From Bdellovibrionaceae bacterium UBA2351 (GTDB lineage Bacteria; Bdellovibrionota; Bdellovibrionia; Bdellovibrionales; Bdellovibrionaceae), in contig DDTZ01000163.1 of the NCBI GenBank assembly GCA_002344565.1, positions 13,949-20,829 of the forward strand: 6,881 nt of DNA, given 5' to 3'. Below, piece by piece: positions 1 through 6,248 of the stretch. How positions within the stretch are numbered: the first letter of the stretch is position 1; every line of letters starts with the position of its first letter. The notes beneath the pieces are model-generated. The model was not told where the DNA came from. It did not search any database and worked only from the letters and a program-made list of their open reading frames with translations. A program made the position numbers and the translations under genes.

Positions 1-660
1 GTAACAAGTGACCAGAGTCCCTTGCTTCGCATGCGCGGTGCTTATGTGGCGACCGCAATTGCTGAGTATTTTAGTGGTAAGGGCCAAAATGTTCTGTTGA
101 TGATGGATTCAGTTACACGCTTTGCGATGGCTCAGAGGGAAATCGGTTTAAGTGCCGGTGAACCGCCGTCATCGCGTGGTTATACGCCATCGGTTTTTGC
201 TCAGCTGCCAAAGCTGCTTGAGCGCGCTGGAAATTTTGAAGGCAAAGGCAGTATCACAGGATTGTATACTACGCTTGTAGAAGGCGACGACATGAATGAT
301 CCCATTGGGGATTCGGTTCGTTCCATTGTTGACGGCCATATTGTGTTATCGCGGGCATTGGCCCAGAAGGGTCACTTCCCCTCGATCGATGTTTTGCAAT
401 CAGCAAGCCGGGTAATGAAAGCGGTTTCAAAACCCGATCATCAAAAACTTGCTCAAAAGTTACGTGAAAATTTAGCCATTTATAAAGAGGCGGAAGATTT
501 GATTAATATCGGCGCTTATAAGCCGGGGGCTAATCCAAAAATCGATAAAGCCGTTAAGCTAATTGATGGTATCAATGATTTCTTAAGACAAAGGGTAGAA
601 GACGGAACAAGTTTTTCGCAAACTCTAAAGATGCTTCAGCAATTATTCATCGGGAATTAG
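1..660 (+). CDS. fliI: Flagellar protein export ATPase FliI (C-terminal half, 5' end outside window)
   Basis: This is the cytoplasmic ATPase of the flagellar type III export apparatus, which with FliH and FliJ delivers rod, hook and filament subunits to the export gate. The frame is open from base 1, so the N-terminal domain and Walker A loop lie upstream; 219 residues are visible out of roughly 440 usual for the family. The visible part begins at the ATSD..PL region (TSDQSPLLRMRGAYVATAIAEYF). The Walker B strand VLLMMD follows, with its Asp at visible residue 36. Next come the family signatures TRFAMAQREIGL, GEPPSSRGYTPSVFAQLPKL and LVEGDDMNDPIGDSVRSI. SASRVM follows, whose Arg (visible residue 137) sits where the F1-type arginine finger is expected, and then the helical C-terminal domain. 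The TTG at 22 is internal and is not a start. The gene ends 5 bases before the next one. Family assignment is near certain, because FliI-specific blocks separate it from F1 and from virulence secretion ATPases. Confidence 0.97.
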   Translation, partial: VTSDQSPLLRMRGAYVATAIAEYFSGKGQNVLLMMDSVTRFAMAQREIGLSAGEPPSSRGYTPSVFAQLPKLLERAGNFEGKGSITGLYTTLVEGDDMNDPIGDSVRSIVDGHIVLSRALAQKGHFPSIDVLQSASRVMKAVSKPDHQKLAQKLRENLAIYKEAEDLINIGAYKPGANPKIDKAVKLIDGINDFLRQRVEDGTSFSQTLKMLQQLFIGN

Positions 661-665
661 AATTT

Positions 666-1775
666 ATGAAAAGGTATGTGGTGATTTCATTCATACTTTG
701 CTCGATAAATGGGAATGCCCAAACTCTGCCATCTAACGTTGCCTACACTCCAGAGCAAATTGTTAATGAAAAAGTAACCAAAGTTAATAATCAAAATGGT
801 GGTGCGCCCTCTGCTACCGCAGATACAAGTATATTTAATAATTCGCGGTCATCCCATGGCGTGAATTTGTCTTCAGTTTCCAAGAGTCAACAAGTTGGTT
901 TGGATCTGCATAAAGAAGCGGATGAATTAAGAAATAAAGTTGTTCAAGAGCAAGCGGATGCGGGTACAGTCGATCCACAGGGTTGTGCGGATCGTAGTTC
1001 CCTAACCGAATACCAAAGTAACGTCTGTTTGGCGTCCGATACGTTACAAGTGATGGGTATAGAAGCGATTGAATCTCAAAACTATTTTAAAGAGTCTGCA
1101 GACCGTGCATACCAAACAATGGAAGATACATCTGCGTTTCCACTAGATGGCTCGGGAACGTCAAATTTTGCAGCGGATGCGCACGGTTTGCCCGCGCAGT
1201 CTAATGGATTGTATTCGGAAAATAAAAAAACTATCGACAGTTTTCACCAGCTGTACAAATCTTTAGATGAAACCTCTCAGTACAAAGGATTCAAATACAA
1301 TACGAAGAAAGATTACTTCTATTTAGATGGAAAAAAGTATCCGACATCTGTTATGTATTCCAAAGACGCGATGATCAAGGCGGGTATAAGTAAATCACTT
1401 GCAGACTTTGTATATAAAATGCTCGAGAAGAAAGCCGTAGTGGCGCAAAGTAAAGTTACAGCAATGTTGAAAAAGAAAAATATTTATGACGGGAAGAGCT
1501 GGAATATTGTGAAAGTGCTTGGTTCTGACGAGGATCGTAGTGATTCTTCTCGTGGAGTTGCCTCGATGCCCTTTGATGAATCTTCGCAAACTGATGTCCA
1601 GAAAGGCGTTCAAGTAATCGATCTTTCATCTAGTCTGGTCGAGGAAAAGACGTTGTTTAAAGATTATAACGGTTTTCAAGTAGGACTTTCCTCAGATAAC
1701 ATTTTCCAAATCATTAGCAGAAAGTATAGAGAAAAGGACCGAAAAGGTTTTTTTCACAACTCTTCAAAAAAATAA
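666..1775 (+). CDS. Unrecognised secreted protein inserted between fliI and fliJ
   Basis: I do not recognise this 369-residue protein. Residues 1-18 look like a Sec signal peptide: MKR, a hydrophobic core VVISFILC, and a plausible cleavage after GNA (A18|Q19). Cys12 does not sit in a convincing lipobox, so a periplasmic or exported protein is more likely than a lipoprotein. Residues 20-70 are polar and probably disordered. A helical stretch follows (about 73-100), then two cysteines, C107 and C121, which could form a disulfide. A Tyr/Lys-rich segment (about 205-230, KGFKYNTKKDYFYLDGKKYP) looks like beta-hairpin or small-domain sequence, followed by a Lys-rich helical region (232-272). The C-terminus is basic. 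It lies 5 bases after the fliI stop, with a weak GGGA at 652-655 as ribosome site, and 16 bases before fliJ. It is therefore almost certainly cotranscribed with the export genes. A role in the periplasmic part of the flagellum or its sheath is conceivable from position only. Coding status is well supported by length, signal peptide and tight packing. Confidence 0.85.
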   Translation: MKRYVVISFILCSINGNAQTLPSNVAYTPEQIVNEKVTKVNNQNGGAPSATADTSIFNNSRSSHGVNLSSVSKSQQVGLDLHKEADELRNKVVQEQADAGTVDPQGCADRSSLTEYQSNVCLASDTLQVMGIEAIESQNYFKESADRAYQTMEDTSAFPLDGSGTSNFAADAHGLPAQSNGLYSENKKTIDSFHQLYKSLDETSQYKGFKYNTKKDYFYLDGKKYPTSVMYSKDAMIKAGISKSLADFVYKMLEKKAVVAQSKVTAMLKKKNIYDGKSWNIVKVLGSDEDRSDSSRGVASMPFDESSQTDVQKGVQVIDLSSSLVEEKTLFKDYNGFQVGLSSDNIFQIISRKYREKDRKGFFHNSSKK

Positions 1776-1791
1776 TATAAACTAAAAATAT

Positions 1792-2253
1792 ATGAAATTT
1801 AACTTTCGCATGCAGAAGGTTCTTGAGCATAGAAAGGTTCAAGAAAACCTTGCCAAAACTGACTTCCAGGTGGCTCAAAGCCGCCTGAACGAAGAAGTTG
1901 AAAAGCTTCAGAATATGATCGATCAAAAGAAAAAAGCCCGTGTAAAAAGCTTTGAGTTAGAAACCGGCTTTGATGTTCCAAATTCTTTACGAAACGGAAT
2001 CCTGGAAGAATCTTCCCGATTTCAAAAACTTCAGGACGTACGCATTGAAAAGCAGCGGGAAATCATTGCTGAGTGGGAAAAAGAAGTCGAGTCTAAACGA
2101 GAAATTTTGAAAACAAAAGCGATAGAATATAAAATAATAGAGAAGGTCAAAGATAAAAAGAAACAGCAGTTTATCGATGATGCAAATAAAAAAGAGCAAA
2201 ATGAAAATGATGAAATATCGATTTTGCGATTTGCGAGCAGGAATAAAAAATGA
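1792..2253 (+). CDS. fliJ: Flagellar export stalk protein FliJ
   Basis: FliJ is a small antiparallel coiled coil that inserts into the FliI hexamer, much like the gamma subunit of F1, and links the ATPase to the FlhA export gate. The 153-residue length is close to the family norm of about 145-150. The N-terminus, MKFNFRMQKVLEHRKVQE, is the typical FliJ opening (F.F.lq.vL..R). Almost the whole protein is charged heptad-like helix, with long Lys/Glu/Gln runs at about 15-55 and 70-140. The tail KKEQNENDEI..LR matches the usual conserved C-terminal (D/E)-E-.....R pattern. The start is fixed by that N-terminus, although no Shine-Dalgarno is visible: the 16 bases upstream are nearly all A and T. 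The gene is separated from fliI by an unrelated secreted gene, which breaks the common fliI-fliJ adjacency. Its TGA overlaps the next start. Other coiled-coil proteins could look alike, but context makes FliJ secure. Confidence 0.9.
   Translation: MKFNFRMQKVLEHRKVQENLAKTDFQVAQSRLNEEVEKLQNMIDQKKKARVKSFELETGFDVPNSLRNGILEESSRFQKLQDVRIEKQREIIAEWEKEVESKREILKTKAIEYKIIEKVKDKKKQQFIDDANKKEQNENDEISILRFASRNKK
2239..2253 (+). promoter_or_regulatory. Ribosome-binding site and ATGA stop-start overlap (fliJ to MotE-like gene)
   Basis: AGGA at 2239-2242 sits 7 bases before the ATG at 2250, and that ATG overlaps the fliJ stop TGA (2251-2253). The arrangement suggests translational coupling, so FliJ and the downstream protein would be made in linked amounts. 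The overlap is seen directly; the coupling is inferred. Confidence 0.7.
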
Positions 2254-3110
2254 GAGTACATGAACGTTATTTAGATCAGATGCTCAAAAAATCTAGTGAG
2301 GGAGATTCACTTAGCTTTAATAAAAAGAAAGCTCAGTTTCCTTTAAAAGAGCAGCAGCCGGCTCCGCAAGTTAAACGTAAATTGAAACCAACTCCAACTC
2401 GTAGGAAAAATAGTTTTTCGCCCGTTGCTATTATATTTACCATGCTAGGAATTGGTGTTGCCTACTTTGGCTATGAAAATATTGAATCGATTGAAAAGTG
2501 GATGGGAACTGTCCAGTTTTCATTTACTACGTCGGCAATGGCCGAAGACAAGCCAGCTGAAAAACCCGTGGATAAAGCTGCTGCCACTAAACCTGAAGAG
2601 GCGAAGCCAGTGGATGCAAAGACTGCAGTAGAAAATGCAGGAATTGATTTTGATTTCGTAAGAGATTTTAAAGAGCGTAAAAAAGCGCTGGATCAAAAAG
2701 AAGAAGAACTAAAAGCTTGGGAAGCTGAGATTCAAACTCAGAAGTCCGAGCTTGATACCAAAATTGCTGAGATTCAAAAAATTAGAAGCGATATTTCTGC
2801 TCAGCTAGAAGAGCGTGTTAAGGCAGATCAAGCTAAAATCGATACTCTAGTTCAAGTTTACAGTCAGATGAAGCCGTCTCAAGCCGCGAAGGTATTCGAA
2901 AGCTTGGATGAAGATTTGGCCGTAGATATTTTATCGAAAATGAAAAAGAAGAGTGCAGCTGACATTCTTAATTTGCTAAAGGCAGACAAGGCGCAAGTAT
3001 TGTCTGAGAAGTACGCAGGTTACATCAGAAAACCAGCAGCAACTCAAAATACGAATACAAATACCAATAATAAAACTGAGGGGGCACCTGTTGAAGCAGC
3101 GAAACCCTAG
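2250..3110 (+). CDS. Membrane-anchored coiled-coil protein with MgtE-N/MotE-like C-terminal domain
   Basis: The 286-residue protein has four visible parts. Residues 1-54 form a basic cytoplasmic N-terminus. One transmembrane helix lies at about 56-76 (FSPVAIIFTMLGIGVAYFGY). A Lys/Glu/Pro/Ala linker spans about 97-125, and a long charged coiled coil about 137-197. At about 198-256 lies a helical hairpin repeat, VYSQMKPSQAAKVFESLDEDLAVDILSKMKKKSAADILNLL, typical of the MgtE N-terminal/MotE domain (M.p..Aa.il..l...la..il..m....aa.iL). The basic residues before the helix predict that the coiled coil and domain face the periplasm. Proteins of this build sit in many flagellar operons. Known relatives are rhizobial MotE, a periplasmic chaperone for the motility protein MotC, and YlxF, encoded next to FliJ in Bacillus. 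Here it follows fliJ with a 4-base overlap and precedes fliK by 14 bases. The tail is Asn/Thr-rich (TNTNTNNKT). The domain call is good; the exact role is unknown, so no gene symbol is given. Confidence 0.82.
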   Translation: MRVHERYLDQMLKKSSEGDSLSFNKKKAQFPLKEQQPAPQVKRKLKPTPTRRKNSFSPVAIIFTMLGIGVAYFGYENIESIEKWMGTVQFSFTTSAMAEDKPAEKPVDKAAATKPEEAKPVDAKTAVENAGIDFDFVRDFKERKKALDQKEEELKAWEAEIQTQKSELDTKIAEIQKIRSDISAQLEERVKADQAKIDTLVQVYSQMKPSQAAKVFESLDEDLAVDILSKMKKKSAADILNLLKADKAQVLSEKYAGYIRKPAATQNTNTNTNNKTEGAPVEAAKP

Positions 3111-3113
3111 CGG

Positions 3114-3127
3114 AAGGAGGACTATTG
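3114..3127 (+). promoter_or_regulatory. Strong Shine-Dalgarno deciding the TTG start of fliK
   Basis: AAGGAGG at 3114-3120 is almost fully complementary to the 16S rRNA tail and lies 4 bases before TTG at 3125. The next in-frame ATG, at 3149, has no comparable site upstream. TTG is therefore the preferred start, a weak codon offset by a strong site. Confidence 0.8.
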
Positions 3128-5017
3128 AACGTTCAACCGGTTTCGTTCATGCCGAAGCAAGACGCGAAAGCGCCAAGCAGCATGAATGCACAAGAAAACC
3201 GTGTCGACGAAAAGGCGTTCAGCAAAGAGCTTGAGCGACGAGGGGATACTCTAGGAGCTAAGAAATTGCCGGAAAAGCAATTGAAGCCTCAAGGGAGTAA
3301 ACCAGCAGAAAAGAGTGAAGTGGCGAGCAAAGAAGACACTTCAGTTGAAAAGAAAGTAGCTAAAGTAGATTCAGAAAAGAAATCTGAATCGGGTGAAGGC
3401 AAACTGACTAAAAAGCAGACGACTAAAGAAGAACGTCTGAAAAAATTCATGGACTCATTAGAGAGTGAATTTCAAGTACCTCCGACTCGAATAGTGGAGG
3501 CATTCAGTGAGCTAACCCCAGAAGAGCTTTCTTTACCTGCTGATCAATCCATCGATCGTGTTGTCGAAAAGTTAGATTTAAATGGCGAAGAGATGGCTAA
3601 GGTCAAAGACCTTTACGGCGATCTTGTTCAAGATTTAGGTGAACTCGACGCAAGAAAAGCTGAATCTGATATCGGTACGGCACAGAATATGGCAGCACTA
3701 GGGCTCACACGTGAGCGTTTTGATAAAGTCAAAAATGATCGTGTAGCTTTGCAAAAGTCTTTGGATCAAATGAATCAGAGCTTTTGGCAACCGCAATTGA
3801 CTCCGCAGATCGCGACGCCCATTCAGGCAGACGTGATGGCGAAGGCTCAAATGGCGGCTCGTGGGAAAAGTGGATTAGACTCATATCGTGATTTCTCGCA
3901 AGATAGTATGGCGGCTGGATTAGTTTCAGGCGATTTAGCTATCGATCAGAATCGTGAATTTTTATACGATCCTAGATCAGGAGAGGTCGTTAATCCCGAT
4001 CCAAATTTAATGCTAAATGAAGAGGGCGATCAGGTATTCAGTGACAAAGAGGCCGCAGCCATGGGCGCAGCAACAGCTTTAGCGTTATCAAAAATGAAAG
4101 CTAAAGATGTCGATACCAAAGCTTTGGCCGGTTTAGATTCTGGATTTAATATGGAGCCATCAAAAGCTGCACTACCTGGAGGTCTAAAACCAAATCAATT
4201 GGCAAACATGGAGTCGTTAGCAAGTGGTCCGACGGATGTGTCGACAGCGATGCTTGCGAAACTAGCGAACTCGTCGAATTCCTCAGGCGGCTCATCTGAT
4301 TTCTTCAGTAAGGGCGAGGGTAATTCGGGATCTCAAAAATCACAGGTTTCTGGAAAGAAAACTGACGGTGAAGAGATGAAGAGTATGCTTGCGGCATCAC
4401 TTGGTACGGGAGCTGAAATTAAAGACAGTTCTCTGAATCAGGCACCAATAGCGGCACCTCTGACAAAGGCAGAAATTTCGCCTGAAGTCGCAGACCGCAA
4501 TATCCAAAACGTTATGCAACAGGCTCAGTACTTGGTGAAGAACGGTGGCGGCGAAATGAAAGTGAAAATGACGCCAGAAGGTCTGGGTGAGATCGAATTG
4601 ATTGTCCAGTTGAAGGAAGGCCGTGTGCAACTGCATATGGCAACTGAAAACAAAGAGACCAAAAAAATGTTAGAATCGAGTATTTCTGATTTGAAAGAAA
4701 GTCTTTCTCAGCAAAAGATTTCCTTAGATTCAGTTAAGATTGATTCGGTTGTTCGTACGAACGTAGAAAATCAAACGAATAGTCAGACTCAATCAGGACC
4801 TAATCAAAACCAAAATCAGGAAAATCGCGATACGCGACAGTTTTGGAATCAATTCCAAGAAAACTTTGGTGGACGCTCTCAGCGGGACGCTCTCTTAGAG
4901 CAGCCGAAAGCTAAAGGATACGCACCGAAAAAGTCAGCGACACTAGCACCGGCTACGGATGCTAGTACAGCTAGTCGTTCGAATGGAAAGTCATCAAGTT
5001 TAAATTTAGTAGCATAA
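3125..5017 (+). CDS. fliK: Flagellar hook-length control protein FliK
   Basis: FliK is exported while the hook grows, measures its length, and switches the export gate from hook to filament substrates through its C-terminal domain. The 630-residue protein is longer than enterobacterial FliK (about 400). Residues 1-100 are Lys/Glu/Ser-rich and probably disordered. Residues about 102-180 form a compact-looking helical region (EERLKKFMDSLESEF, LTPEELSLP, GEEMAKVKDLYGDLVQDL) that I cannot assign. The middle (180-450) is low-complexity Ala/Ser/Gly/Met sequence with a Ser/Gly stretch near 380-410. About 450-545 is the Flg_hook domain: GGGEMKVKMTPEGLGEIELIVQL with PEGLG at 484-488, then GRVQLHMATENKETKKMLESSISDLKESL and a closing LDSVKI strand. 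An Asn/Gln-rich tail follows from about 547. It sits 14 bases after the MotE-like gene and upstream of flgD, the usual hook-gene order. The domain call is firm; the start relies on the ribosome site. Confidence 0.92.
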   Translation: MNVQPVSFMPKQDAKAPSSMNAQENRVDEKAFSKELERRGDTLGAKKLPEKQLKPQGSKPAEKSEVASKEDTSVEKKVAKVDSEKKSESGEGKLTKKQTTKEERLKKFMDSLESEFQVPPTRIVEAFSELTPEELSLPADQSIDRVVEKLDLNGEEMAKVKDLYGDLVQDLGELDARKAESDIGTAQNMAALGLTRERFDKVKNDRVALQKSLDQMNQSFWQPQLTPQIATPIQADVMAKAQMAARGKSGLDSYRDFSQDSMAAGLVSGDLAIDQNREFLYDPRSGEVVNPDPNLMLNEEGDQVFSDKEAAAMGAATALALSKMKAKDVDTKALAGLDSGFNMEPSKAALPGGLKPNQLANMESLASGPTDVSTAMLAKLANSSNSSGGSSDFFSKGEGNSGSQKSQVSGKKTDGEEMKSMLAASLGTGAEIKDSSLNQAPIAAPLTKAEISPEVADRNIQNVMQQAQYLVKNGGGEMKVKMTPEGLGEIELIVQLKEGRVQLHMATENKETKKMLESSISDLKESLSQQKISLDSVKIDSVVRTNVENQTNSQTQSGPNQNQNQENRDTRQFWNQFQENFGGRSQRDALLEQPKAKGYAPKKSATLAPATDASTASRSNGKSSSLNLVA

Positions 5018-5021
5018 TCAA

Positions 5022-5054
5022 TAGAGGTGAGAGGAAACTCTCGCCTCTACTTTT
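5022..5054 (+). terminator. Hairpin with GAAA loop after fliK: partial terminator or processing site
   Basis: An inverted repeat of 12 base pairs (5022-5033 with 5038-5049, a single G-U wobble and otherwise perfect) encloses a GAAA tetraloop at 5034-5037. A C and four T follow (5051-5054). The stem begins 4 bases after the fliK stop. It resembles a Rho-independent terminator, but the T run is short, so it may only attenuate transcription into flgD or protect the upstream message from 3' decay. No convincing promoter is seen between it and flgD, which argues for partial readthrough. Confidence 0.72.
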
Positions 5055-5110
5055 GACTTAAAATCAAGCAGTCCAGTCTCATTTTTAGGTATTCAAGGAT
5101 AGAATAGAAA

Positions 5111-5124
5111 AAGGAGATCCTATG
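5111..5124 (+). promoter_or_regulatory. Ribosome-binding site of flgD
   Basis: AAGGAG at 5111-5116 is 5 bases upstream of ATG 5122. The strong site lets flgD be translated independently of fliK, as expected given the gap of about 100 bases and the hairpin between them. Confidence 0.75.
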
Positions 5125-6237
5125 ACAGTAATGAATTCAAAGTTAGGTGTAAATGCGTTTGGTGCAACTCAGACGAAACCGACATCTTCAAATGCATCTC
5201 AAGCTCAACTCACTGAAGCCGACCTAAAAAAATTGGGTGGCGATAACGTTGGAGACGTTTTAAATAAAGTGGCCGATCCAAACTGGGTTGATCCGTCTAA
5301 GAAAATGCGTACTGTTGGGAATGATAAATTAGATAAAGACGCCTTCTTTAAATTGATGCTTGCGCAGATGAAAAATCAAGATCCAACAAATCCGCTTAAG
5401 TCGCACGAGATGGCGGCACAGTTAGCCAGCTTCTCGTCACTGGAGCAAATGCAAAATATGAATACGACTTTGACAGAAATCAAAGGCGGCCAGAAGCCGA
5501 CCGAGCAGTTCCAGGTGTTAAACCTTTTAGGTAAAGCGGTGGCTGGCGACTCTTCGAAGATCTTACGTAATCCAGGCGATAAATCTCATGAATTTACATT
5601 CAATTTGCCAATGGCAGCGAAAGAAGCAGATATTCGCGTTCGCAATGCTGATGGTGAAGTCGTGAAAACGTATAAACTAACAGGCTTAAAAGAAGGCGAG
5701 AATCGTTTGCCTTGGAATGGACAAGATGAAAAAGGAAATGCAACACCAGCGGGTGAGTACCAATTCTTCATTGAAGCTAAAAATGAACAAGGCACCAAGA
5801 TGGCTATCAAGACAGAATTCGAAGGCCAAATCACGGGTGTTAACTATGCACCAGAAGGACCTGTGTTGTTAATTGGAAATCAGGCGATTCGCTTGCGTGA
5901 TGTTAAGAAAATCGTGGATCCTGCGTTGTTAAACACGCCAGGGAAATCAAGTGAAATTAATCCAGAACTTCAAGCGATGCCTACGGCTCCTGCGCCAGGT
6001 GCGCCAGCACAGGCAGGTGCGGCACCTGTTGGATTGCCTCCGGGAGTTCCAGTGCCAGCGGGCTTTTCATTAACTCCACCGGCGCAAGGCGGACCTCCGG
6101 CTCAATCATCGACAGCTCCGCAAAAGAAAAAAGAAGTTCAAGGGGCTCCTCCGGCTCCTCAGCGTAACAAGATCATGGATCAAGTGGGTCTTTCAAACGA
6201 AATGATGAGTAAACTCGCTAAAGAAACTTCAATGTAG
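5122..6237 (+). CDS. flgD: Flagellar hook cap/assembly protein FlgD with a long Pro/Ala-rich C-terminal tail
   Basis: FlgD caps the growing hook outside the cell and guides FlgE assembly. The conserved N-terminal block is at about 68-118: LDKDAFFKLMLAQMKNQDPTNPL then EMAAQLASFSSLEQMQNMN, the diagnostic FlgD signature with QDPTNP. NLLGKAV (134-140) opens the core, which holds a FlgD-type Ig-like domain (about 155-235: FTFNLP, ADIRVRNADGEVVKTY, G.N.LPWNGQDEKGN..PAGEYQF). The Tudor-like part follows (EGQITGVNYAPEGPVLLIGNQAIRLRDVKKIVD, ending near 266). Classical FlgD ends about here, at roughly 220-270 residues. This protein runs to 371, adding Pro/Ala/Gly-rich sequence (about 282-347) and a short amphipathic end (NKIMDQVGLSNEMMSKLAKE). 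It has a strong ribosome site and sits after fliK across a hairpin. The next gene's ribosome site overlaps its stop codon. The identification is secure; the role of the tail is unknown. Confidence 0.94.
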   Translation: MTVMNSKLGVNAFGATQTKPTSSNASQAQLTEADLKKLGGDNVGDVLNKVADPNWVDPSKKMRTVGNDKLDKDAFFKLMLAQMKNQDPTNPLKSHEMAAQLASFSSLEQMQNMNTTLTEIKGGQKPTEQFQVLNLLGKAVAGDSSKILRNPGDKSHEFTFNLPMAAKEADIRVRNADGEVVKTYKLTGLKEGENRLPWNGQDEKGNATPAGEYQFFIEAKNEQGTKMAIKTEFEGQITGVNYAPEGPVLLIGNQAIRLRDVKKIVDPALLNTPGKSSEINPELQAMPTAPAPGAPAQAGAAPVGLPPGVPVPAGFSLTPPAQGGPPAQSSTAPQKKKEVQGAPPAPQRNKIMDQVGLSNEMMSKLAKETSM

Positions 6238-6248
6238 GATTTTAAATG
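6236..6248 (+). promoter_or_regulatory. Ribosome-binding site overlapping the flgD stop codon
   Basis: AGGA at 6236-6239 begins inside the flgD TAG (6235-6237) and lies 6 bases before ATG 6246. Ribosomes finishing flgD would stop on this site, which suggests coupled translation of the zinc-finger/histone-fold gene. Confidence 0.6.

Noticed and set aside
666..1775. Mobile insertion between fliI and fliJ
   Set aside because: There are no terminal inverted repeats, target duplications or transposase sequence. The gene has a signal peptide and operon-like spacing, so it looks like a resident operon member.
1395..2261. Several minus-strand open frames of 60-76 codons across the secreted gene, fliJ and the start of the MotE-like gene
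   Set aside because: They lie opposite well-supported coding genes. Their Phe/Leu/Ser-rich translations are what antisense reading of Lys/Glu-rich genes gives.
2520..2550. Signal peptidase site SAMA|ED after the membrane helix of the MotE-like protein
   Set aside because: It is more than 20 residues beyond the end of the hydrophobic helix, too far for a normal signal peptide. A retained membrane anchor fits better.
3125..3151. Start of fliK at ATG 3149 instead of TTG 3125
   Set aside because: No Shine-Dalgarno lies at proper distance before 3149, while AAGGAGG sits just before TTG 3125.
5053..5105. Sigma70-like promoter upstream of flgD (TTGACT at 5053-5058; TAGAAT at 5100-5105)
   Set aside because: The two boxes are about 41 bases apart, far beyond usable spacing. 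TTGACT has no good -10 partner at 16-18 bases, TAGAAT has no -35 partner, and it would place the start of transcription on the flgD ribosome site.
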